Shown here piece after piece: positions 7,982-15,204 of a DNA stretch of 20,874 nt. The notes beneath the pieces are model-generated. The model did no database searches and was not told the DNA's origin. It saw only the letters and a program-made list of their open reading frames with translations. A program made the position numbers and the translations under genes. Each line of letters opens with the position of its first letter. Position 1 is the first letter of the stretch. The stretch lies in NCBI GenBank assembly GCA_937927435.1, contig CALBDW010000002.1, forward strand, positions 1-20,874. Reading direction: 5' to 3'. The stretch comes from an uncultured Bdellovibrionales bacterium. Its GTDB lineage: Bacteria > Bdellovibrionota > Bdellovibrionia > Bdellovibrionales > JAMPXM01.

Positions 7982-10900
7982 CGCATCATCTCCTTACTCG
8001 CAGGCGCCCTGAAATTCGGGAGGTAAACTTTCGGGACAGAGACCGTGATAACCGGTGCATCGACAGGTTTCATATTCAAACGATTGACTTCGTTTTGCAG
8101 CTCGGCGATCTCACCACCGCGTAACTGCGCCTTCTTCGCCATTTCAAGAGCCTGCTGCATGGTCTCGATTCCCTTCTCCTCCATCGGAATCGTGATCTGC
8201 TCGATTTCAGCCCGGAACGCCTCTTGATCCGCTGCCGCGACAGAGTCCGGCAACTTCATTCCGCGGACGGTTTTCGCGTAATCGAGGTAGCAATCCGCCA
8301 GGCGACGCAAAGCTTTCACCGAAACACTCGGATCGCCGTAACGAATCGTGCTTTGGTAAGCCTTCTGCGCTTTTTCGAGTTTTTCGGTCTTGATCGCCAG
8401 GACGAGCCCGATGCGTTCCAACCGGGCCTTCACGCTCTGTTTGCGGTACTCGTCTTCAAGCACCCGCGCTTGAACGAAGCGGGCACGGGCCAAGAGTTCT
8501 TTCGGCAAGTTCGAGTTCGCGATAATCTTCTTCGCGAGGTTGAACGCTTTCGTATGGTCACCTTTTTCAAACAGGCGCTCAGCCTCCTCGACGACCATGC
8601 GGCTCGCCTGAGGCTCAATGCCTTTGACGGTGAAGATACCTTCGATTTTCCGAAGCGACCCTGTATCGTTCGTGTCGCGGGCGAGAAGCGCTGCCTTTTC
8701 AAGAAGCGACGTTATATGTGCGCGTTCGCTGTCCTTCAAGCCTTCAGCGAGTTTGATGTACATCACGATCGCACGTTCTTTCGAGCCACTCAGGGCGAAG
8801 AAATCGGCCGCCAACTCGCGCCATTGCAACTGCTTGTCGACTTCGACTTCGGCCAAGTTGAGGAGAACCCGAGCCGCCAGATCCAGACGCCCCATCGCCT
8901 CGAAGGTATTCGCGGCTTGAGTCAAGCAATCCTTCCCGTTCGAGGAATTGGGGAAAAGCTTGTGCATTTCATAGCAGGTGCTCGCCCCGCCAGTGGCATC
9001 GCCCATTCGGAACTGAAGCTGGCTGGCGTTCCACCAGGCCTTCGGCGCCAAAGGAGAATCTTTGTTCTCAAGAGCGAATTTCTTGTACGCTTCAACGGCT
9101 CCCGCCAGATCGCCCTTCTCTTCTTGCATTTGAATTTCGGCGAAATAAGCTTCGCGGTAGATTTTTTCTATCTGGGCGACCCGGTTCGCTTCCCCTCCGC
9201 GGCGAAGAAGCTCCTTCGAAGCCTCTTTAATACCTTTGTAGTCCTTTTTAATGTTCAAGATGTCCAAGTAGAGGTCCTGCGCGCGGATGACCTTTTCGTT
9301 CGGTTGCAAATCTTTCGCATAAGCCGCCCAACCGATGCGTTTGAACTGCGGAGCCGCCTCGTCGTAGCGCTCTTTTTCATACGCGATGAACGCGCGTTTG
9401 AACTGCAGGTCCGTTACGTACTGGCCCTGCGGATACTGACGGATATAGCTATCCGAGAGCTCAATGAAACGTTTTTCATCGGCGTCGCTCCATTTATCGC
9501 CGACGGCGCGTTCCAAGCTCACGACAGCCGCATAAGCGGCGTCATGCGCGACTTTCGCATCGAGGGTCGCGCCTGCCTTGCGGTCGTGTTCGACAGCCGC
9601 ATAGAGGTCGCTCGCCTCACGGTACTGTTTACGCGCGAACTGCAACTCGGCGAAGGCATAGCGCACGAGAGCCGTGTCTTTGTCGCCGGCCGGATTTTTC
9701 AAGAAAATCCGATACGCCTTTTCGGCGCTCGACGCGATTTCATTACCGCCCCCTTTCGCCTCACCGAATTTCTTCCAGACGGCGTGCCACTTCGTCGCGA
9801 GTTTCTTGCTGGTCTCGGCGACTTTCATGCGGCACGAGGAGGGCGCAACTGCAGCGTTCTTCTTTGATTTTTCAGATTCAACCTGCGGGCCCGTCCGATC
9901 ACAGTGAGCGTCAAGGGCCTCAAGTTGCGCGACGGCTTCGGGCTGCCGTTTCGTGCGTTCATAGTTCCAGATCAACTCTTCATGAACGGTCGCGACCGCC
10001 TCGCTCTTCGGGAGCTTAGCGAGCACGTCCTTGAGAACCGTTTCAATATCGTTGTAACGCGAATGCCGTTTATAAATCTCAACCAGGCGCATGATATAGG
10101 GCGCCGGGTCCAGCTCTTGCGCCTGCTTGATGAAGTAGTCGACGGCTTCATGGCTCTTTCTCACGTCACTGAAGAAGAGAGCGAGGTCGCCCAAAGCCTC
10201 TTTGCGGAGGTCGAGCTTCGAATCCCAGCCGTTTGCCGCGACTTGACGGCCGAAAAGCACAACGTCTTCGAGCTCGCGAATCCCGGCCTCCGTGTCATGC
10301 AAGTTGTAGTAGCTCCATGCGGCCTTATATAGACCGTATGGGTAAACACGAGCCTTCGGGTATTTGCGAATCGCTTTGAAATTTTCGAGAGCGACTTTGA
10401 AGTTACGGGCGGCGAAGTTGATTTCACCGATCGCCAAATAGGCATCTGGAATAAGCGACGAATACGGATACTTTTGGATCAACTTCGTGAATAACGCTTC
10501 CGCTTCGCGGTTCTCGTTTAGTTGCTGGTGAGCGTAGGCGTTGTTGAAGATGACGATGTCCATCGCGTGGTATCGAGGGAATTTTTCTTGAATCTGGCGG
10601 TAATACTCGATCGCCTTCCGGATTTCAGCAGCTTCGGAAGCCTCCTGCACGTGTTGCGGAGCGAACGTCAGGATCTGCTCCGAGTTCCGATGCACTTCAA
10701 AGAAACGCTCGGAACGAGCCCGACGCATGTAAATCTCGGCGAGCCGGAACAGGATTTCCGGCTCCATCCGCGTGCCCTTGTACTTCTTGTGAAGCTTCAG
10801 GAGCTGAGCGAGCGCCCGCTTTTCGGAGCGGATAACCAAAAGCTCCGTCTTCAAAGCCTTGAGCTCATTACCCGTTTCATCGCCGGGCCGGAAACGAAGG

Positions 10901-10998
10901 GCTTTCTCCACACCGTCGTCGGCCTTATCCCCATACGCCGGCGGAACCGCGACCATCGTTGAAACCAAGAGTGCCGTTAGTAAACGCGCTGCCATCAT
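7978..10998 (-). CDS. Giant exported TPR-repeat protein, GltD/AgmU-like
   Basis: This 1006-residue protein has a signal peptide (LLTALLVSTMVAVPPAYG, cleavage near residue 23). Most of the remainder is helix-turn-helix repeats with TPR/YbgF character, for example EILFRLAEIYMRRA, IVIFNNAYAHQQLNENREAE, DAYLAIGEINFAARNFKVAL and ELQFARKQYREASDLYAA. A charged helical stretch lies near 830-970. There is no enzymatic motif or membrane helix after the signal. It would form a long periplasmic solenoid for protein-protein contacts. The start is one of two adjacent ATGs (10998 or 10995); AGAGGA upstream is better spaced for the second. It begins 7 bp after the VWA lipoprotein gene and overlaps the TPR lipoprotein gene by 4 bp. 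The GltD/AgmU parallel rests on size, domain type, export and order. Confidence 0.8.
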   Translation of the reverse strand: MMAARLLTALLVSTMVAVPPAYGDKADDGVEKALRFRPGDETGNELKALKTELLVIRSEKRALAQLLKLHKKYKGTRMEPEILFRLAEIYMRRARSERFFEVHRNSEQILTFAPQHVQEASEAAEIRKAIEYYRQIQEKFPRYHAMDIVIFNNAYAHQQLNENREAEALFTKLIQKYPYSSLIPDAYLAIGEINFAARNFKVALENFKAIRKYPKARVYPYGLYKAAWSYYNLHDTEAGIRELEDVVLFGRQVAANGWDSKLDLRKEALGDLALFFSDVRKSHEAVDYFIKQAQELDPAPYIMRLVEIYKRHSRYNDIETVLKDVLAKLPKSEAVATVHEELIWNYERTKRQPEAVAQLEALDAHCDRTGPQVESEKSKKNAAVAPSSCRMKVAETSKKLATKWHAVWKKFGEAKGGGNEIASSAEKAYRIFLKNPAGDKDTALVRYAFAELQFARKQYREASDLYAAVEHDRKAGATLDAKVAHDAAYAAVVSLERAVGDKWSDADEKRFIELSDSYIRQYPQGQYVTDLQFKRAFIAYEKERYDEAAPQFKRIGWAAYAKDLQPNEKVIRAQDLYLDILNIKKDYKGIKEASKELLRRGGEANRVAQIEKIYREAYFAEIQMQEEKGDLAGAVEAYKKFALENKDSPLAPKAWWNASQLQFRMGDATGGASTCYEMHKLFPNSSNGKDCLTQAANTFEAMGRLDLAARVLLNLAEVEVDKQLQWRELAADFFALSGSKERAIVMYIKLAEGLKDSERAHITSLLEKAALLARDTNDTGSLRKIEGIFTVKGIEPQASRMVVEEAERLFEKGDHTKAFNLAKKIIANSNLPKELLARARFVQARVLEDEYRKQSVKARLERIGLVLAIKTEKLEKAQKAYQSTIRYGDPSVSVKALRRLADCYLDYAKTVRGMKLPDSVAAADQEAFRAEIEQITIPMEEKGIETMQQALEMAKKAQLRGGEIAELQNEVNRLNMKPVDAPVITVSVPKVYLPNFRAPASKEMMR

Positions 10999-11005
10999 CG
11001 TCCTC

Positions 11006-11998
11006 TTACTTCAGACCCACGCGGTCAAATTGAATGTCGACCACGGAATGGACGGGCGGAATGCTCGCTCCGTGGAAAACGATCGAGTTGCGGACTTCGT
11101 TATACGTCCAGCCGTTCTCGGGATCGTTCGGGATCTCAACGCCGTTGATTCGCACGCGGATGCTTTCAACCACGGGAGTGGCAGGCAAAACATGTTCGGT
11201 GATCATTTCGAGAATGCGGGCCTTCACGTTCGTCAGCGCCCGACGGATATCGCCGTCGCAAATGGACTCCGCAGCGCCTCCCGAATAGCGGGCGAGTTCG
11301 ACGAACGCGACGCCAGGCTCAACATAACCCCACGGCGCGGTCTTGCAGTTGTAGTCGCCCGGAAGGATCCCGATGTACTGGGCGACCCAGCTGCGGTCCC
11401 CGTAGGGGAGGTTCGGGCGAAGCTTGTCCAGCCAGCCTTTGTAATCGAACGTTTGGGAGCGATCGTCGCCGGTCGAAAGGAAGACGAGAACCAAAAGGGA
11501 GTTCTCACGCAAGAATCCCGCGTTGGGGCCCGACACCGCATTCGATCCCGAAAGTGCGGCTTTCATCGCTTCAAGCCCTCTCAAAATCGGATGCCAGTCG
11601 TAAACGCCGCGATGGAGCCGTTCGACAAGAAGCTGCTCGAAATTGGGCGTATTGGGCTTCAGAATCGGCGGTGTTCCGCTTTGATAGACAAAGCGCCCCT
11701 TCTCCCCGTCGGCGCTCATATCCATCGTCGTAACAGCGATGCGATAGTCGAGCCCTGTTCTGTTGAACTGATCCGTCAGAAGGTGGATTTGCTTGGCGAA
11801 CGCCTCCTGAATCGTGTTCATCGAGCTTGAGGATGTATCAACCACGAAAAGAAGATCGACCTCGTTGTTGTATGCGACCTTCTGAGCGAATGTTTCTTGC
11901 TCCGGCGGCTGCGCGAACATTTGGTTGTTACACGCGATTAAGGCGCTCGCCGCCATCGCCAACAGCAGTGACCGTTTCGCGAGATGATTCAATTTCAT
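11006..11998 (-). CDS. VWA-domain lipoprotein, CglB-like candidate surface adhesin
   Basis: This 330-residue protein has a lipoprotein signal peptide (lipobox LIAC, Cys23, followed by Asn-Asn). A von Willebrand A domain follows, starting DLLFVVDTSSSS. The metal-ion-dependent adhesion site is intact, with Asp54-x-Ser56-x-Ser58, the Thr90-Thr91 region, and Asp178-Asp179 after the hydrophobic strand LVLVFLSTG. Two Cys (in YNCKT and SICDG) could form a disulfide. A C-terminal beta region (about 265-330, IRVRINGVEIP) follows. ATG at 11998 is chosen over an upstream in-frame start because GGAG is six bases before it and the signal peptide starts there. In Myxococcus, CglB is an outer-membrane VWA lipoprotein adhesin of gliding focal adhesions. 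It is the first gene of the block here, 7 bp before the giant TPR gene. The CglB identity is inferred. Confidence 0.8.
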   Translation of the reverse strand: MKLNHLAKRSLLLAMAASALIACNNQMFAQPPEQETFAQKVAYNNEVDLLFVVDTSSSSMNTIQEAFAKQIHLLTDQFNRTGLDYRIAVTTMDMSADGEKGRFVYQSGTPPILKPNTPNFEQLLVERLHRGVYDWHPILRGLEAMKAALSGSNAVSGPNAGFLRENSLLVLVFLSTGDDRSQTFDYKGWLDKLRPNLPYGDRSWVAQYIGILPGDYNCKTAPWGYVEPGVAFVELARYSGGAAESICDGDIRRALTNVKARILEMITEHVLPATPVVESIRVRINGVEIPNDPENGWTYNEVRNSIVFHGASIPPVHSVVDIQFDRVGLK

Positions 11999-12201
11999 GG
12001 CCCGCTCCGTTCGAATGCGTGAAGACTCTTGCGTCATCCGCATGAGCGAATCGGGCTTGCGACCGAAAGGCTGAAGATCCTGAGAAAGATTAAGTATTTA
12101 GGCTGGGGAACCGGCCGCAACCGGAGAAAAATCGTCTAACTCATCGACAGTTCAGAGCCGGATCCCAAATTGAGATTCGAAAGATTGTCAAAGTTATGAA
12201 C

Positions 12202-12218
12202 GCCTCAAAATGAGAGGC
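12202..12218 (-). terminator. Weak hairpin just after phnE (possible terminator)
   Basis: GCCTC (12202-12206) and GAGGC (12214-12218) form a perfect 5-bp stem with a 7-nt loop, starting four bases after the phnE stop. On the minus strand it is followed by GTTCATAACTTTG, which is not a proper T-tract. It may be a weak terminator or an mRNA 3'-end structure. The 223-bp gap to the VWA gene (11999-12221) otherwise shows only an AACCGG-CCGC-AACCGG direct repeat near 12109-12124 and no promoter I can defend. Confidence 0.3.
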
Positions 12219-12221
12219 TCT

Positions 12222-13265
12222 TTACTTGATAGCGGCGCGGACGTGGCTCGAGAACGCGTCCATCACCCAGACCACGAATGCCATGACGACGATAATGGTT
12301 CCCACCTGCGGCCACCGTGACTGCCCTTGGTACTCCATGAGCATCGTACCGATACCGCCGCCGCCGACAAAACCGAGAATGGTCGCCATGCGCAAGTTCG
12401 TATCCCAGCGGTAAATCGTGTACGAAATGTAAGGAAGCACGATCTGCGGAACGATCGCGAACCAAACCGTTTGCAGACGGCCGGCGCCTGTCGCCTCGAT
12501 CCCTTCGATCGGACCGTCCGAAACGCCCTCGACGATTTCCGAATACTGCTTCGCGAGCGATGCGATGGAGTGGACCATCAAAGCCAACATGCCCGCGAAC
12601 GGGCCGAAGCTGACCCATATCGTGAAAATGATTGCCCAAAGAATCGGTTCGATCGAACGCGAAAGGTTAAAGCTCACGCGAAGAAGCGTGTAGATGACCA
12701 TGCCGATCGGCGATTTCCCCATGATGTTACGCGCGCTGATGAAGCTCAGAACGAACGCGATCGGAACCGCGAACGCCGTTGCCATAAACGCGATGAAGAT
12801 CGATTCGATGATCTTCATGATCGCTTTGGGCAGAATCGACCAGTCGGGATCCGCGACCTCAGCGAAAAGCCGCATCGCTTGCGAAATTGGCTCCGCCTCG
12901 ATGAGAAGGAGAGGATTCACCTCCGTCAAAACCCATCCGAGAACGAAAGTGGCGATGAGGGCCAAAATCAATTGTACGCCCCAGAACGTCTGCCAGAGCG
13001 GAGTATCAGGATCGCTGACGGTCCTGCGGTGCGCAGGCGCATAAATGACTTCACCGAGCGTCTTAATGCCTTTCGCGCTGACCGCCAGGCTAATCACGCC
13101 GCCCATAAACGCCAGACCGAAAAACAGGGCGACGTTAAAACCCATTTGCTCGATCAGCTCGTCCGAATCGGGACGCATGATCGCGACCAAAACGAAGATC
13201 ACGAGGTAAGCGAAGACGATCGCATCAAAGATGGTTCTCCGGATCTTTCCGCCGGTTTCAGACAC
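12222..13265 (-). CDS. phnE: Phosphonate/phosphite-family ABC importer, permease PhnE
   Basis: This 347-residue integral membrane protein is the permease of the importer. The C-terminal 240 residues carry the binding-protein-dependent transporter fold. They include the PhnE-type coupling region DGPIEGIEATGAGRLQTVWF, where the EAA-loop Gly is seen, and the closing helix near VGTIIVVMAFVVWVMDAFSS. The N-terminal 100 or so residues are longer than in a typical PhnE of about 260 residues. They add two hydrophobic segments (about 13-30 and 43-65) before a polar loop and the next helix (about 95-113). GTG at 13265 is used because AAGGAG lies seven bases upstream. It starts 20 bp after phnC. Family identity is strong; the solute is not defined by the sequence. 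Confidence 0.88.
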   Translation of the reverse strand: MSETGGKIRRTIFDAIVFAYLVIFVLVAIMRPDSDELIEQMGFNVALFFGLAFMGGVISLAVSAKGIKTLGEVIYAPAHRRTVSDPDTPLWQTFWGVQLILALIATFVLGWVLTEVNPLLLIEAEPISQAMRLFAEVADPDWSILPKAIMKIIESIFIAFMATAFAVPIAFVLSFISARNIMGKSPIGMVIYTLLRVSFNLSRSIEPILWAIIFTIWVSFGPFAGMLALMVHSIASLAKQYSEIVEGVSDGPIEGIEATGAGRLQTVWFAIVPQIVLPYISYTIYRWDTNLRMATILGFVGGGGIGTMLMEYQGQSRWPQVGTIIVVMAFVVWVMDAFSSHVRAAIK

Positions 13266-13285
13266 TTGACAGCTCCTTCAATTCC

Positions 13286-14080
13286 TCAATTGACATGGAC
13301 TTCCCGGGCGCCTTCCCCGTAAATCCGGGCAAACCACGCCTCGTCGATATCGTTCGGATGCCCCTCGTAAACCAGCTCGCCAGCTTTCAGCGCGATCACC
13401 CGGGTCCCGTACTGGCGAACCAGGCTCAAGAAGTGCAAGTTGCAGATCACCGTTAAGCCGAGTTCGGTGTTCACCTTGCGCAAGTAATCCATCACCGTAT
13501 GGCAGGTTGCCGGGTCCAAGCTGGCCACGGGCTCGTCTGCCAGGAGGATTTCGGGCGACTGCATGAGAGCACGAGCGATCGCCACACGTTGCTGTTGGCC
13601 GCCCGAAAGTTGGGAGGCGCGATAATGAGCTTTGTCACCGATGCCAACGAGATCCAAGTAGTCTTTCGCCTTCCTACGGTCTTCCTGCGAATAAAGCCCC
13701 AGAATGCTCCGCCAAGCCGACGTGCGGCCAAGCGAACCGTATAAGACGTTATTTATGACCGAGTGGCGCTCGATGATGTTGAAGTGCTGAAAGATCATGC
13801 CGATCTTTCTACGCACTTCGTAGATCTGCTTGCCTTCGGCTTTGGCGATGTCGAACTCCTTCCGCATGCCGTCCGATTCGCTGCGGAAAATGATTTCCCC
13901 GGACGTCGGTTCGTGCAGGCGGTTCAAGCAGCGAAGAAGAGTCGACTTGCCCGATCCCGAAAGTCCGATGATCACGAGGAACTCGCCCCGCTTCACGTCG
14001 AAGCTCACGCCTTTCAGGGCGCGGACTCCGTTGGGGTAGGTTTTCACTAAGTTGCGGATGGAAAGAATAGGTTGAGACAA
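13286..14080 (-). CDS. phnC: Phosphonate/phosphite-family ABC importer, ATPase PhnC
   Basis: This 264-residue cytoplasmic ATPase powers the importer. All motifs are intact: Walker A GLSGSGKST (39-47), Q-loop IFQHFN (Gln98), signature LSGGQQQR (158-165), Walker B ILLADEP (178-184) and D-loop SLD. The switch His is in NLHFLSL (His216), a context close to the NLH of PhnC proteins. Length matches the family. The start is TTG at 14080 with a G-rich ribosome site (AAGGGGG) overlapping the phnD stop 10 bp upstream; there is no nearby ATG that keeps the conserved first strand. The uncommon TTG start may set its level relative to the abundant binding protein. Confidence 0.9.
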   Translation of the reverse strand: MSQPILSIRNLVKTYPNGVRALKGVSFDVKRGEFLVIIGLSGSGKSTLLRCLNRLHEPTSGEIIFRSESDGMRKEFDIAKAEGKQIYEVRRKIGMIFQHFNIIERHSVINNVLYGSLGRTSAWRSILGLYSQEDRRKAKDYLDLVGIGDKAHYRASQLSGGQQQRVAIARALMQSPEILLADEPVASLDPATCHTVMDYLRKVNTELGLTVICNLHFLSLVRQYGTRVIALKAGELVYEGHPNDIDEAWFARIYGEGAREVHVN

Positions 14081-14090
14081 CCCAGCCCCC

Positions 14091-15008
14091 TTAGTTCTTC
14101 TTCAAAGCTTCTTCAGGATCGAGTCCTGCTTCCTTCACCATTTCGCGGACGATATCGTAATCAGCGTCCGTGGCGGGCTGGACATCGTCGACGCTGCTGA
14201 GTTTCTTAAGCGCCTCTTTCCCCTCCGGAGTCTTCACGAACTTCATGAAGGTGTCGGCGATCGTTTGCTTCATTTCTTCCGAAAGCTCTTTCGCGAAAAT
14301 GATCGGGTCGTTCGGAATCTCGCCCGTGAGAGTCAGAATTTCGACCTTCTCCTCAATATCGGGATACTGAGCTTTCACGAGGCGGCGGGCGTCTTGAATT
14401 CCACCTTCTTCAGGATTCGGCGGCGAATAGAAAGTCGCGCCGGCGTCGACTTGGCCCTGATAAATCATCGAAATGACGTTGTCGTGCTTCATGGCGAACT
14501 TGGTGTCGCCGAGTTTGATCCCTTGGTCGCGCAGGAATTTAAGCGGCAGGATGTAACCACTCAGCGATGCGGGATCGACGAATGCGAATGTTTTTCCATT
14601 GAGTTCTTTAACGTCTTTGAAGCGGCCTTTTTTCGCGACGATTTGCGCTTGGTAAGTCGTTTTCCCGAAACGCACGACTTTGAGACGAGCTTCAGCGCCG
14701 TATTTTTGGTTGGCGAGGAGGTAACCGAACGTATTGATGAACGCGACGTCTGCGCGTTTCGCACCGAAAGCTTCAACAACGGCGATAAAGCTGTGGGGAA
14801 CGATGATTTTATACTTGTAGGGAGAGTTCGCTTCGAACCACTCTTTGAGAACTTTCGTGTTCGTGTCGATGACCTTCACGTCGACCGACGGAACAAAAAG
14901 GAACTTAACCGGGTTTTCTTCCGTTCCCAATTCTGCCTTTTTAAAAGTACACGCATTTAAAACCAGCGACAGGGCCGAAAGGCAGATCAAAAAGCTCAAC
15001 TTTTTCAT
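14091..15008 (-). CDS. phnD: Phosphonate/phosphite-family ABC importer, lipid-anchored binding protein PhnD
   Basis: This 305-residue lipoprotein has lipobox LNAC (Cys20). The mature part follows the PhnD-type periplasmic binding fold: FLFVPSVDVKVI as first strand, ADVAFINTFGYLLA, YQAQIVAKKGRFKDVKELNG, then FAFVDPASLSGYILPLKFL, the conserved ligand-binding Ser/Gly/Tyr loop. The second lobe follows, with GQVDAGATFYSPP. ATG at 15008 is chosen because GGGAGAGG lies just upstream and the signal peptide starts there; a TTG five codons earlier would cover that site. It is first in the phnDCE operon. In a Gram-negative cell the lipid anchor tethers it to a membrane, unlike soluble E. coli PhnD. Ligand could be phosphonate, phosphite or phosphate. 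Confidence 0.88.
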   Translation of the reverse strand: MKKLSFLICLSALSLVLNACTFKKAELGTEENPVKFLFVPSVDVKVIDTNTKVLKEWFEANSPYKYKIIVPHSFIAVVEAFGAKRADVAFINTFGYLLANQKYGAEARLKVVRFGKTTYQAQIVAKKGRFKDVKELNGKTFAFVDPASLSGYILPLKFLRDQGIKLGDTKFAMKHDNVISMIYQGQVDAGATFYSPPNPEEGGIQDARRLVKAQYPDIEEKVEILTLTGEIPNDPIIFAKELSEEMKQTIADTFMKFVKTPEGKEALKKLSSVDDVQPATDADYDIVREMVKEAGLDPEEALKKN

Positions 15009-15024
15009 GAGTCCCTCTCCCAAG

Positions 15025-15066
15025 CCGTTTAGAGCGCGGCAGTTAAATCCGTTTAAGACAGAGCGC
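15025..15066 (-). promoter_or_regulatory. Imperfect direct repeat upstream of phnD (candidate operator)
   Basis: Reading toward phnD, GCGCTC-TGTCT-TAAACGG (15066-15049) is followed by GCGCTC-TAAACGG (15037-15025). These are the same two half-motifs with a 5-bp insertion in the first copy. They sit 17-58 bp before the phnD ATG, where an operator or promoter element would act. No clean -35/-10 pair or PHO box is recognisable. Confidence 0.35.
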
Positions 15067-15169
15067 TCGAAGATCAGTGCTTCCCGACTTTCCTTGTGGT
15101 AGTGCGCAGTCTTAACAACTCACACTGGGACACGCAAGGCTGAAGAAGAGGCTTTGTGTCAAAATCTGA

Positions 15170-15198
15170 TTGTGAGCGTTCAGGCGGTCCTCTAGAAT
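15170..15198 (+). promoter_or_regulatory. Sigma70-like promoter for the HAD hydrolase gene (leaderless)
   Basis: TTGTGA at 15170-15175 and TAGAAT at 15193-15198 are separated by exactly 17 bp, close to the TTGACA/TATAAT consensus with optimal spacing. Transcription would begin about seven bases after the -10, at or next to the ATG at 15205. That fits the absence of any Shine-Dalgarno before that start. Confidence 0.6.
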
Positions 15199-15204
15199 AA
15201 AAAC

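Noticed and set aside
8224..9867. Long 547-codon plus-strand open frame opposite the giant TPR gene
   Set aside because: It lies entirely antisense to the 1006-residue TPR protein, has no ribosome site, starts within coding sequence, and its translation has no recognisable domain. It is a shadow of GC-rich codon bias.
10859..11830. 323-codon plus-strand frame opposite the VWA lipoprotein gene
   Set aside because: It spans the junction of two well-supported minus-strand genes and shows no domain or start signal.
12109..12124. AACCGG-CCGC-AACCGG repeat between phnE and the VWA gene as an operator
   Set aside because: Six-base copies only, with no promoter hexamers around it; noted in passing but not supportable as a regulatory site.
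12327..13322. 331-codon plus-strand frame opposite phnE
   Set aside because: The translation is a low-complexity Arg/Asp/His-rich string typical of the antisense of a membrane protein; phnE on the other strand is unmistakable.
15040..15061. Possible PHO box (CTGTCTTAAAC toward phnD)
   Set aside because: Only the first half-site resembles CTGTCAT; the following 11 bp (GGATTTAACTG) do not repeat it, so it is not a credible PHO box.
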